Shown: positions 1-7,901, counted from the first letter of the stretch. The stretch: DNA of 34,748 nt from JAAFIP01 sp031431335 (GCA_031431335.1 JANPDG010000116.1:1-34748), one strand, 5' to 3'. The notes: generated from the sequence alone by a model not told the origin. Made by a program: numbers and translations.

Positions 1-1290
1 AAGGGCAAGACTTTTGACCAAGTGGTCACTGATACGCCCATTGGCAGTGGCCGCTACAAGATTGGCCCCGTGGTGTACGGCAAAGACATTACCTATGTGC
101 GCGACCCGGCCTACTGGGGCGACAAGATTAATGTCAACATAGGCAGCGGTAACTTTGACCGCATCACCGTCAAGATTTACAAAGACAACGTGGCGCGCTT
201 AGAAGGCATGAAGGCAGGCGAGTTTGACTTCATGCAGTTTTATTCCGCAGGCGACTGGGCGCGGCGCGCTAATGGCAAGCGGTTTGACAGCGGAGACATT
301 GTCAAAGGTGAGTTCAAACACAGCCTGCCTACAGGATTTCAAAGCTATATTTTTAACACCCGGCGCGAGCAATTTAAAGACATTCGGGTGCGCCAAGCCA
401 TCGGTCTTGCGCATGACTTTAACTGGATGAGCCGCCAGCTTTTCTACGGCCTGTACAAGCCTGTGAATGGTTTGTTTGGCAACACCGAGTGCGAAGCCAA
501 AGGCTCGCCCAGCCCAGAAGAGTTGGCTTTGATGGAGCCTTATCGCTCGCAAATTCCGGTAGCTGCGTTTGGCACTGCTGCGCGCCAGCCCAATGCAGAT
601 GGGCAAGATAATTTACGCGCTAATTTGCGCCGCGCCCAAGAGCTGCTCAAGGATGCCGGTTGGACAGTCAAGGATGGTGTATTGCGTAACGCCCAGGGCT
701 GGCCAATGGTCATTGAGTACATCGACAGCCAAGAATCTAAAGGTGCAACGTTGAGTTCGTGGCAGCGCAACTTAGCCAGGCTGGGCATTGAGCTTAAGCT
801 GCGCGCCACTGATTTTGCTTTGTACCAGCAGCGCTTGCAAAAGTTTGACTATGACATGGCCAGCTTGGCTTTTCCTGGTACCAACAACCCAGGCTCAGAA
901 TACGCTGAGTTGTTTGGCTCCAAAGCAGCGACAGTAGAGGACTCGGGCAATTACTCAGGGATCCAAAACAAAGCGGTAGATGCTCTGATCAACACCATGG
1001 TAACGGCGCAAAATAAAACGGACTTTTATGCTTCGTGCAAAGCCCTTGAGCGTGTGATCAGCCACAGCCACATCATGGTGCCGCAGTGGTACGGTGGTCA
1101 ACACAATGTGGCGTACAACCCGCGCAAAATCATCAAGCCCGCTATTACGCCGCAGTATTACCGCGCTGATGGCTGGTTGATTGGCAACTGGTGGTCTGCC
1201 AGACCCAGCATCGTGCCAGAGGCTCTTTTGCCAAGGCAGTCTGGTCTGTCGTCTTGGATGTCTGAGCTCAAGCCCGCGCCCGCAAAGTAA
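1..1290 (+). CDS. yejA: Periplasmic oligopeptide-binding protein of a YejABEF-type ABC importer (5' end outside window)
   Basis: The reading frame is open from the first base, so the gene starts before the window; about 429 C-terminal residues are present, against roughly 600 for E. coli YejA. It resembles family 5 extracellular solute-binding proteins, which capture peptides in the periplasm and hand them to the membrane permeases. YejA-like segments include an early PIGSGRY stretch, RDPAYWG, KAGEFDF followed by SAGDWARR, the later IRVRQAIGLAHDF block and the C-terminal HIMVPQWY. The GTG at position 22 is an internal codon, not a credible start. The stop lies 5 nt before yejB, and permeases and ATPase follow in the usual order, which supports one operon. 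The family assignment is firm. The actual substrate (peptides, or microcin C-like compounds as known for E. coli Yej) is inferred. Confidence 0.88.
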   Translation, partial: KGKTFDQVVTDTPIGSGRYKIGPVVYGKDITYVRDPAYWGDKINVNIGSGNFDRITVKIYKDNVARLEGMKAGEFDFMQFYSAGDWARRANGKRFDSGDIVKGEFKHSLPTGFQSYIFNTRREQFKDIRVRQAIGLAHDFNWMSRQLFYGLYKPVNGLFGNTECEAKGSPSPEELALMEPYRSQIPVAAFGTAARQPNADGQDNLRANLRRAQELLKDAGWTVKDGVLRNAQGWPMVIEYIDSQESKGATLSSWQRNLARLGIELKLRATDFALYQQRLQKFDYDMASLAFPGTNNPGSEYAELFGSKAATVEDSGNYSGIQNKAVDALINTMVTAQNKTDFYASCKALERVISHSHIMVPQWYGGQHNVAYNPRKIIKPAITPQYYRADGWLIGNWWSARPSIVPEALLPRQSGLSSWMSELKPAPAK

Positions 1291-1295
1291 ACCCC

Positions 1296-2315
1296 ATGTT
1301 CAGCTATATCCTTAAACGCCTGCTACTGATGATTCCGACCTTGTTCGGCGTCTTGGTGTTGACGTTTGCCGTGATTCAGTTTGTGCCAGGCGGCCCTGTG
1401 GAGCAGTATTTGGCTGAATCCAAGGCCACCACGGGCGCAGGCGGCGAGTCTATTTACCGTGGCGGCAAAGGCGTGAACGAAAAACGTTTAGCTGAAATCA
1501 AAGCGCAGTATGGTTTTGACAAGCCCGCGCCCGAGCGGTTTTGGCGCATGCTCAAGTCGTATGCTACGTTTGATTTAGGTAATAGCTTTTTTCAAAACAA
1601 GCCGGTTTGGCAGCTTATTAAAGAAAAGCTACCAGTGTCGATTAGCCTCGGGCTGTGGGTGTTTTTCTTGTCGTATTTCATCTCGATTCCGCTCGGCATT
1701 AGCAAGGCGGTGCGCGCTGGCAGCGGCTTTGATTTGTGGACAACCATGCTGGTTTTGGTGGGCTACGCTATTCCCGGCTTCGTGTTGGGTGTTGCTTTGG
1801 TGGTGATATTTGGCGGGCAATTGCAGTGGTTTCCTCTGCGGGGCTTAACGTCTGCCAATTGGGACACACTGAGTTGGGGTAGCAAAATCATCGACTACCT
1901 TTGGCACATTGCCATGCCGGTGACTGCCAGTGTGATCGGCAGCTTTGCAGTGATCACCATGCTCACCAAAAACTCGTTTTTAGAAGAGATTCGCAAGCAA
2001 TATGTGGTGACTGCGCGTGCCAAGGGGCTAGACGAGAAGCGCGTGCTCTATAAGCATGTTTTTCGCAACGCCATGCTGCCGATTATTGCCAGCTTTCCGG
2101 CGGCTTTTATTGGTGCGTTCTTTGCTGGCTCGCTGTTGATTGAAACTCTGTTCTCGCTCGATGGCCTGGGCTTGTTGGGCTTTGAAAGCGTAATTCGCCG
2201 CGATTACCCCGTCGTGCTGGGCACTTTGTATTTGTTTACGCTGATTGGGCTAGTGACCAAGTTAATCAGCGATTTGATGTATGTGTGGATTGATCCGCGC
2301 GTTAAATTTGAATAA
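1296..2315 (+). CDS. yejB: Oligopeptide ABC transporter inner-membrane permease YejB
   Basis: A 339-residue permease of the binding-protein-dependent transport family. The N-terminus (YILKRLLLMIPTLFGVLVL) is the first membrane segment, followed by APGGP-like VPGGPVEQ, a periplasmic loop with YRGGKG and YGFDKP, and further membrane segments. The C-terminal half holds the cytoplasmic coupling loop around EEIRKQYVVTARAKGLDEKRV, which docks onto the ATPase; this EAA-type motif is nearly identical to E. coli YejB. It ends with a DPRVKFE tail typical of the family. It starts 5 nt after the binding protein and lies 24 nt before yejE, so co-transcription is likely. No strong Shine-Dalgarno is visible before the ATG, which suggests translational coupling to the upstream gene. 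Confidence 0.93.
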   Translation: MFSYILKRLLLMIPTLFGVLVLTFAVIQFVPGGPVEQYLAESKATTGAGGESIYRGGKGVNEKRLAEIKAQYGFDKPAPERFWRMLKSYATFDLGNSFFQNKPVWQLIKEKLPVSISLGLWVFFLSYFISIPLGISKAVRAGSGFDLWTTMLVLVGYAIPGFVLGVALVVIFGGQLQWFPLRGLTSANWDTLSWGSKIIDYLWHIAMPVTASVIGSFAVITMLTKNSFLEEIRKQYVVTARAKGLDEKRVLYKHVFRNAMLPIIASFPAAFIGAFFAGSLLIETLFSLDGLGLLGFESVIRRDYPVVLGTLYLFTLIGLVTKLISDLMYVWIDPRVKFE

Positions 2316-2339
2316 CCGTTTGAACAGTCGATAACACCC

Positions 2340-3509
2340 ATGCAACCCAGCGTTTCACTGTCTCCTCGCAAGCGCGCTTGGCTGCGCTTTAAACGCAACC
2401 CATTGGGCTACTGGAGCCTGATTATTCTGTGTGCGTTGTTTGCGCTCAGCCTGGTGGCCGAGCTGGTGTCCAACGACAAGCCTTTGGTCGCGCGCTACAA
2501 CGGCCAGTGGTATGCACCGTTTGTGCAAAATGTGCCCGAGACTGCTTTTGGGGGCGATTTTCAGACCAATACCGATTATCTAGATCCGTTTATTCGCGAT
2601 AAATTTGCCGCGCCGGGTAACTTGGCTGTTTTTCCGCTGAATAACTACCACTACAACACGCTGAATTACTTTTCTAAGCAGCCTAACCCTGCAGCGCCGT
2701 CTGCAGACAACTGGTTGGGCACCGATGGTAATGGCCGCGACGTATTGGCCCGGTTGCTCTATGGCTTTCGGGTCTCCATGCTGTTTGCCTTGGCGCTCAC
2801 CTTGATCGGTACTTTACTAGGCATTGTCACGGGGGCGCTGCAGGGCTATTTTGCGGGCAAGATTGACTTGGCGTTTCAGAGATTTATTGAAATTTGGGGG
2901 TCGTTACCCGAACTGTATTTGCTGATTATTTTTGCCGCTGTGTTTGAGCCGAGTATGTTGTTGCTGCTAGTTTTGCTCAGTGCTTTTGGCTGGATGGGCC
3001 TGAGTGATTATGTGCGGGCAGAATTTTTGCGCAATCGTCAGATGGACTATGTGCGTGCGGCGCGGGCGCTGGGCCTGTCGCACTGGCAAATCATCACGCG
3101 CCATGTGCTGCCCAACAGCATGACGCCGGTGGTGACGTTTTTACCGTTTCGCATGAGCGGGGCCATATTGGCTTTGACATCTCTCGACTTTTTGGGCCTG
3201 GGTGTGCCGCCCGGTACGCCCAGCTTGGGCGAGATGCTGGCGCAGGGTAAAAACAATATTGACGCGTGGTGGATTTCGCTATCGACATTTGCCGTGCTGG
3301 TGGTGACTTTGCTACTGCTGACTTTTATGGGCGATGCGCTGCGCGATGCCCTTGATCCGCGCAAGGCGGATCAAGCCCCTGAGGCTAATCCGCGCAAGGC
3401 GGATCAAGCCCCTGAGGCTAATCCGCGCAAGGCGGATCAAGCCCCTGAGGCTAATCCGCGCAAAGCGGATCAAGTCTCTAATGCTAATCCACGCAAGGCC
3501 GAGAAATGA
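2340..3509 (+). CDS. yejE: Oligopeptide ABC transporter permease YejE with a repetitive C-terminal tail
   Basis: A 389-residue second permease. An N-terminal cytoplasmic segment (RKRAWLRFKRNPLGYWSL) precedes the first membrane span, then a large periplasmic loop, then the transport domain beginning near WLGTDGNGRDVLARL. The EAA-type coupling loop is YVRAARALGLSHWQII, followed by LDFLGLG and GDALRDALDPR. E. coli YejE ends shortly after this last motif at about 341 residues. Here residues 339-389 form a tail of 11-residue repeats (NPRKADQAPEA) encoded by a 33-bp tandem repeat, so the protein is about 50 residues longer than expected. The stop overlaps the yejF start by 4 nt (ATGA). The core assignment is firm; the tail is probably a cytoplasmic, hydrophilic and dispensable extension. 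Confidence 0.93.
   Translation: MQPSVSLSPRKRAWLRFKRNPLGYWSLIILCALFALSLVAELVSNDKPLVARYNGQWYAPFVQNVPETAFGGDFQTNTDYLDPFIRDKFAAPGNLAVFPLNNYHYNTLNYFSKQPNPAAPSADNWLGTDGNGRDVLARLLYGFRVSMLFALALTLIGTLLGIVTGALQGYFAGKIDLAFQRFIEIWGSLPELYLLIIFAAVFEPSMLLLLVLLSAFGWMGLSDYVRAEFLRNRQMDYVRAARALGLSHWQIITRHVLPNSMTPVVTFLPFRMSGAILALTSLDFLGLGVPPGTPSLGEMLAQGKNNIDAWWISLSTFAVLVVTLLLLTFMGDALRDALDPRKADQAPEANPRKADQAPEANPRKADQAPEANPRKADQVSNANPRKAEK
3354..3506 (+). repeat. 33-bp tandem repeat at the 3' end of yejE (about 4.6 copies)
   Basis: Units start at 3354, 3387, 3420, 3453 and 3486 (the last partial, 21 nt before the stop). The first three are nearly identical, the fourth has several substitutions, and the last ends with AAGGCCGAGAAA, probably the ancestral gene end. 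The period is a multiple of three, so expansion keeps the frame and adds 11 residues (NPRKADQAPEA) per copy. The near identity of units 1-3 suggests recent expansion by slippage or unequal recombination. Confidence 0.97.
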
Positions 3510-5158
3510 GCGTTTTACTCGCAGTCAATAACCTTAGCATATCGTTTGCTGGCAAAGAAGTGGTGCACGGCATCAACTTCAATGTGCAGGTGGGTGAAAA
3601 ACTTGCGCTGGTGGGCGAATCGGGCTCTGGTAAATCAGTCACTGCACTGGCTATTTTGAAGCTGGTACAAAACGCGCAGCTGGGCGGGCAGGTGGTGTTT
3701 GATGGCAAAGACACGCTGCAAATGGCTGAGCATGATTTGCGCGGCTTGCGCGGCGACGATATTGCGATGATTTTTCAAGAGCCCATGACCGCGCTCAACC
3801 CGCTCTACACCATTGGCGACCAGATAGCCGAGGTGCTGGAGACCAAGCAAGCACTGAGTAAAAAGGCGGCTTGGGCGCGGGTGATAGAGCTGTTGACTGA
3901 AACCGGCATCCCCGAGCCAGAGCGGCGCGCGCAGAGCTACCCGCACCAGCTCTCAGGTGGGCAGCGCCAGCGCGCAATGATTGCGATGGCGCTGTCTTGC
4001 AAGCCGCGACTGCTGCTGGCCGACGAGCCCACCACCGCGCTGGATGTGACGCTGCGCCAGCAAATCTTAGACCTGCTGGGTACGCTGCAAAAGAGCCACA
4101 ACATGGCGGTGCTGCTGATCACCCACGATTTGAATTTGGTGCGCAAGTTTGCCGACCGCATTGCCGTGATGGAAAACGGGCATATTGTGGAGCACGGCAA
4201 AGTGGCCGAGGTGTTTGCCAACCCGCAGCATGCTTACACCCAAAAGCTGCTGGCCAGCAAGCCGGTGCGCGATGTGGTGGAAGTCGATGTTGCCGCCCAA
4301 GACCGCACCGTGCTAGCCGCCAAAGACCTGCGCGTAGGCTACGCCATCCCCAAGCCGGGCATCAAGGGCTGGTTTGGCAAAGGTGAGTTTGTGGCGGTTA
4401 AGCAGGCAACGTTTGATTTGGCTGCAGGCCAAACGCTGGGAGTGATTGGCGAGTCAGGCTCTGGCAAGTCGACGCTGGCTTTGGCCATGCTGGGACTGCA
4501 AAAGGCCTCTGGTGGTGCATATTACCAGCATTTTAGAGAAGAGAATAAGCAAGAGAATAAGCATTTTTCCGACGTGGATATTGACAAGTTAGCTACTGAA
4601 AACATAGTGGGCGTAGACTTTGCTTCTGGCTTGCGCCGCACGATTCAAGTGGTTTTTCAAGACCCCTTCTCGTCGCTGTCACCGCGCATGACGGTGGAAG
4701 AGATCGTGGGCGAGGGCCTGCGCGTGCATGCACCTGAGCTGACCGAGGCGCAGCGCCAAGAGCAGGTGCTGCATACTTTAGGCGAGGTGGGCCTGGGCCA
4801 AGACCAGTTTCCTAATTTACTGCAGCGCTATCCGCACGAGTTCTCGGGCGGTCAGCGCCAGCGCATCGCCATAGCACGGGCGCTGATCGTGCAGCCGCAA
4901 ACCTTGGTGCTAGACGAGCCCACCAGCGCGCTGGATGTGACGATTCAAAAACAAGTGCTCTCGCTGCTGCAGCGCCTGCAAAAAGAGCGCGGCTTAAGCT
5001 ACCTGCTGATCACCCACGATGTGGACGTGATCCGCGCTATGGCCCACGAAGTGATGGTGATGAAAGACGGCGACATCGTAGAGCAGGGCAGTGTGCAGGC
5101 CGTGCTGGACGCACCGCAACATGTGTACACGCAGCGACTTGTTGCTGCGGCTTCGTAA
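3506..5158 (+). CDS. yejF: Dual ATP-binding protein YejF of the oligopeptide ABC importer, carrying an in-frame repeat-derived insert
   Basis: A 550-residue fusion of two ABC ATPase domains that powers the YejBE channel. Domain 1 has Walker A GESGSGKS at residues 37-44, then LSGGQRQR and LLLADEPTTALD. Domain 2 has Walker A at 315-322, FSGGQRQR and LVLDEPTSALD. The C-terminal extension is typical of peptide importers. Compared with E. coli YejF from memory, the stretch between Walker A and the Q-loop (IQVVFQDP) of domain 2 is about 20 residues longer. The extra segment is EENKQENKHFSDVDIDKLATENIV (about residues 345-368), encoded by copy A of the dispersed 52-bp repeat. The start overlaps the yejE stop by 4 nt. 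The last residues VAAAS are encoded by the first unit of a 32-bp tandem repeat that continues past the stop codon. Confidence 0.94.
   Translation: MSVLLAVNNLSISFAGKEVVHGINFNVQVGEKLALVGESGSGKSVTALAILKLVQNAQLGGQVVFDGKDTLQMAEHDLRGLRGDDIAMIFQEPMTALNPLYTIGDQIAEVLETKQALSKKAAWARVIELLTETGIPEPERRAQSYPHQLSGGQRQRAMIAMALSCKPRLLLADEPTTALDVTLRQQILDLLGTLQKSHNMAVLLITHDLNLVRKFADRIAVMENGHIVEHGKVAEVFANPQHAYTQKLLASKPVRDVVEVDVAAQDRTVLAAKDLRVGYAIPKPGIKGWFGKGEFVAVKQATFDLAAGQTLGVIGESGSGKSTLALAMLGLQKASGGAYYQHFREENKQENKHFSDVDIDKLATENIVGVDFASGLRRTIQVVFQDPFSSLSPRMTVEEIVGEGLRVHAPELTEAQRQEQVLHTLGEVGLGQDQFPNLLQRYPHEFSGGQRQRIAIARALIVQPQTLVLDEPTSALDVTIQKQVLSLLQRLQKERGLSYLLITHDVDVIRAMAHEVMVMKDGDIVEQGSVQAVLDAPQHVYTQRLVAAAS
4531..4612 (+). 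repeat. Dispersed repeat copy A, inside yejF coding sequence
   Basis: The core is 4561-4612 and starts GCATTTTTCCGACGTGGA. A 5' arm from 4531 (TTTTAGAGA) contains a perfect 12-bp tandem duplication, AGAGAATAAGCA at 4540-4551 and 4552-4563. The 3' hairpin part is degenerate (GCTACTGAAAACATAG). Read in the yejF frame it encodes H353 then FSDVDIDK at 354-361. The codon that is TAG in intergenic copies is AAG (4586-4588) here. Confidence 0.93.
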
Positions 5159-5220
5159 TGCTGCAGCGACTTGTTGCTGCGGCTTCGTGATGCTGCAGCG
5201 ACAAGTCGCTGCGTCCTCCT
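5131..5220 (+). repeat. 32-bp tandem repeat spanning the yejF stop codon
   Basis: Units start at 5131, 5163 and 5195. Units 1 and 2 differ by one base (GTAATG against GTGATG); unit 3 has diverged. Unit 1 encodes the yejF C-terminus and contains its stop (5156-5158). Each unit has an inverted repeat; in unit 3 it is perfect, GCAGCGAC-AA-GTCGCTGC at 5195-5212. No T-run follows, so it is not a typical intrinsic terminator. Confidence 0.93.
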
Positions 5221-5250
5221 GATGCAGTCGCGTCATATTTAAAAAGTATA

Positions 5251-5319
5251 TTTTGGAAGAAAAAATGGCACTTTTCCGACGTGGATATTCAATAGTTTGC
5301 TATATATTTAATAGCATAT
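5251..5319 (+). repeat. Dispersed repeat copy B, between yejF and the tadA fusion gene
   Basis: The core is 5268-5319, preceded by a 5' arm TTTTGGAAGAAAA from 5251 that is shared with copy C. The core reads GCACTTTTCCGACGTGGA, then ATATT-CAATAG. It ends with a hairpin TGCTAT-ATATTTA-ATAGCA, the best-paired of the five copies. Read in the FSDVDI frame it meets a TAG stop at 5293-5295. It lies 39 nt upstream of the next start codon. Confidence 0.94.
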
Positions 5320-5358
5320 TGTATTCCAGTAGTCTCTCACGCAACCTCCCGATTCGCC

Positions 5359-6822
5359 ATGCACACCCAACCTACTGACGCCCACTTCTTGCAACTGGCG
5401 TTGCAAGAAGCCCAAGCCGCAGCCCAAGCGGGCGAGGTACCTGTGGGCGCTGTCGTGGTGAAAAACGGCCAGGTGATTGCCATGGGCCGCAACGTCCCCA
5501 TCGGTAGCCATGACCCCACAGCCCATGCCGAAATTGTCGCTCTGCGCGCGGCGGCTGTTGCGCTGGGCAACTATCGGCTAGACGAATGCGAGCTGTATGT
5601 CACCCTAGAGCCCTGCGCCATGTGCGCCGGAGCCATACTGCACGCGCGGGTGAAAAAAGTGGTCTACGGCGCACCAGACGCCAAGACTGGCGCAGCAGGC
5701 TCGGTGACCAACTTGTTTGCTATAGAAGCACTGAACCACCACACCCAGGTGCACAGCGCGGCTGACTTGGGCGCTGACTGCGCTGCGCAGGCTGACGCGA
5801 GCAGGGCGCTACTACAAACCTTTTTCAGCCAAAAACGCCAAGCCCAGCGCCACCAGCACGCAGCCAACCACCCCCTGCGCGAAGACGCGCTGCGCACACC
5901 CGACAGCGCATTTTTAAACCTGTCCGGCTACGACTGGCCGGCCCATTACCTAAGCGACTTGTCCAGTCTGCAAGGACTGCGCATGCATTACCTGGACATT
6001 GCGCCCGAGCCGTCCGACAAGTCAGAGCCACGACCTGCAGAACCCATCACCTACCTCTGCCTGCACGGCAACCCCGCTTGGAGCTACCTGTACCGCAAAA
6101 TGATTCCCGTCCTCGCAGCCTCGGGCGCGCGCGTGGTAGCGCCCGACATGATCGGATTTGGCAAGTCTGATAAACCCAAAAAAGACGCTTTTCACAGCTT
6201 CTCATGGCACCGGCAGTGCTTGCTTGAGTTCATTGAACGGCTAGATTTAAAAAATATCGTCTTAGTGGTGCAAGACTGGGGCGGCATTTTGGGCCTCACC
6301 CTGCCCATGGCTGCGCCGCAGCGCTACCAAGGCCTGGTGGTGATGAACACCACGTTGGCCACAGGCACTGCGCCGTTGACCGAGGGTTTTAAAGCCTGGC
6401 GTGCCATGTGCAAAGACAAGCCAGACTTCGACATAGCCCGCCTGTTTGCACGCGGCGACCCAGCCATGACGCCTGCTGAGTGCGCCGCCTACATGGTGCC
6501 TTACCCAGACGCAGGGCATCGCGCCGCCACCCGCGCATTTCCGCGCATCGTGCCAGAGCTAGCTGACTCTGACGGCGCTGCAACCAGTCGCGAAGCGCAG
6601 GCGTTTTGGCAATACGACTGGCGGGGTAAAAGCTTAATCGCCATAGGCACCCAAGACCCGGTTTTGGGCGAGGCCACCATGCGCCCGCTGCAGCGCAGTA
6701 TCCGCAACTGTCCTGAGCCCATGCTGCTACCCCAAGCAGGCCATTTTGTGCAAGAGCATGGGCACAGCATTGCGCAGCGGGCGGTGCAGATCTGGGGCGC
6801 AGGCGCGGATAGCAACAGTTAA
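5359..6822 (+). CDS. tadA: Fusion of tRNA-specific adenosine deaminase TadA with a haloalkane-dehalogenase-type alpha/beta hydrolase
   Basis: One uninterrupted 487-residue frame with two full-length parts. Residues 1-160 match TadA, which deaminates A34 of tRNA-Arg to inosine: HAE at 56-58 (catalytic E58) and PCAMC at 85-89 give the zinc ligands H56, C86 and C89. Residues about 176-480 match DhlA-like haloalkane dehalogenases along their whole length: HGNPAWSYLYRKM at 236-248, nucleophile D306 in VVQDWGG, probable acid D433 in TQDPVLG, and base H462 in AGHFVQE. The usual DhlA glutamate after HG is N238, and the cap-domain tryptophan position aligns with G366 in ARGDPAMT, so halide binding is uncertain. 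The linker (161-175) is short and Q/H-rich. Nothing suggests a frameshift. The hydrolase could act on another substrate. The ATG lacks a clear Shine-Dalgarno. Confidence 0.9.
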   Translation: MHTQPTDAHFLQLALQEAQAAAQAGEVPVGAVVVKNGQVIAMGRNVPIGSHDPTAHAEIVALRAAAVALGNYRLDECELYVTLEPCAMCAGAILHARVKKVVYGAPDAKTGAAGSVTNLFAIEALNHHTQVHSAADLGADCAAQADASRALLQTFFSQKRQAQRHQHAANHPLREDALRTPDSAFLNLSGYDWPAHYLSDLSSLQGLRMHYLDIAPEPSDKSEPRPAEPITYLCLHGNPAWSYLYRKMIPVLAASGARVVAPDMIGFGKSDKPKKDAFHSFSWHRQCLLEFIERLDLKNIVLVVQDWGGILGLTLPMAAPQRYQGLVVMNTTLATGTAPLTEGFKAWRAMCKDKPDFDIARLFARGDPAMTPAECAAYMVPYPDAGHRAATRAFPRIVPELADSDGAATSREAQAFWQYDWRGKSLIAIGTQDPVLGEATMRPLQRSIRNCPEPMLLPQAGHFVQEHGHSIAQRAVQIWGAGADSNS

Positions 6823-6851
6823 GAGCGACCGCCATCGTTTACAGTAGCCAC

Positions 6852-7544
6852 ATGCAAGTTTTTACATTACTGCCTTGGACTGACTGGGCTGCGCTGATTT
6901 GGTTTTTCTCGGCTTGGGTTGCTTATTCGTGGTTTAGCCGAAATGAGGGCACGCGCCGAGGCTCGTTAATTGCGACTACCAACCGCTACCGTGGCTACTG
7001 GATGCAGCAGGCTACCTCGCGCGACCCGCGTGTGCTGGACGGCATCATTGCGCAAAACCTCTCCAGCACGCCTTCTTTTTTTAGCTCTACCACCATCATC
7101 GTGATTGGTGGTTTGTTTGCGCTGCTGGGCAGCACCGACAAAGCGGCTGATATCGTCAAAGACTTTCCGTTTGCTGTGCGCACCAGCGTGCTGATTTTTG
7201 ACCTCAAAGTCATGCTGATGATCGCGATATTTGTGTATTCGTTTTTTCGCTTCAGCTGGAGCATGCGCCAGTACACCTTTGTGGCGCTGGTGATTGGCTC
7301 GATGCCCGATCCGCGCGATTTTGAATCGGGCCGGTTTGACCGCAATGAGTTTGCCCAGCGCGCCAGCCGCATGCTGGGCCTCGCGGCAGAGACGTTTAAC
7401 GACGGCTTGCGCGGTTATTACTTTGCCTTTGCAGTCATTGCGTGGTTTTTTTCGCCGTTGGCGTTTGCTATCGCCACTGCCATGGTGCTGCTGATTTTGT
7501 ACTCGCGAGAATACCGCTCTGAGGTGCTCGAAGTGCTGCGCTAG
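6852..7544 (+). CDS. DUF599-type multi-span membrane protein of unknown function
   Basis: A 230-residue protein with about four hydrophobic segments: near the N-terminus (DWAALIWFFSAWVAYSW), around 75-90 (TTIIVIGGLFALLGS), around 115-135 (FDLKVMLMIAIFVYSFFRF), and near the C-terminus (FAVIAWFFSPLAFAIATAMVLL). Features recalled for DUF599 proteins are RRGSLIATTNRYRGYWM in the first loop and the SRMLGLAAETFNDGLRGYYF segment. No enzymatic motif is visible. It starts 29 nt after the tadA fusion stop and may share its transcript. The function is unknown, and no link to tRNA editing or dehalogenation can be read from the sequence. Confidence 0.8.
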   Translation: MQVFTLLPWTDWAALIWFFSAWVAYSWFSRNEGTRRGSLIATTNRYRGYWMQQATSRDPRVLDGIIAQNLSSTPSFFSSTTIIVIGGLFALLGSTDKAADIVKDFPFAVRTSVLIFDLKVMLMIAIFVYSFFRFSWSMRQYTFVALVIGSMPDPRDFESGRFDRNEFAQRASRMLGLAAETFNDGLRGYYFAFAVIAWFFSPLAFAIATAMVLLILYSREYRSEVLEVLR

Positions 7545-7901
7545 TAGCGTTTGCCTTGAGCGCGCAGCTATCTTGCAGCTTGGTGGCGTGAACCTGGACT
7601 GTGAAATTTCAGGAAAAAAGCGCACAGCACAGATATTTTGTGGTTCGGAGATGACTTATATGTGCCAAAGCGTGACTTATTTCTCGTGATATATCCCCTA
7701 AACTAGTTAATACTTAAGTTGATAGATGACATAGAATGAGTTTGCATGCTTTCTTACATTGAGCTTACCTTGGGTGGTGGCATAGTGTGTGTTTAGCTTG
7801 CAGCCATGCGGTACTTCACCCTATCGTGAAACCGATGTACCAAAGAAGAAAGTAGTTCGCGCAATGCAGTCGCCGCGGTGGTCCCAATGTATCTGGGTTC
7901 T
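7545..7901. other. Non-coding interval between the DUF599 gene and the first sensor gene
   Basis: About 357 nt without a credible gene. It is more AT-rich after 7625. I see no terminator hairpin and no convincing -35/-10 pair. A short sequence TTAAG-n4-TAGATGACA (7714-7731) recurs with a 3-nt spacer upstream of the paralogous sensor gene (32865-32881). It may be part of a shared control region, but it is short enough to be chance. Confidence 0.5.

Noticed and set aside
3354..3506. The regular 33-bp repeats considered as a CRISPR array.
   Set aside because: The units are contiguous with no spacers and encode the YejE C-terminus in frame; no cas genes are present.
5195..5212. The perfect hairpin GCAGCGAC-AA-GTCGCTGC considered as the yejF terminator.
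   Set aside because: No T-run follows, and the hairpin is part of a tandem repeat derived from the gene end.
6389..6835. Long minus-strand frames opposite the hydrolase half of the fusion gene.
   Set aside because: The plus-strand protein matches DhlA along its length; the minus frames show no motif or ribosome-binding site.
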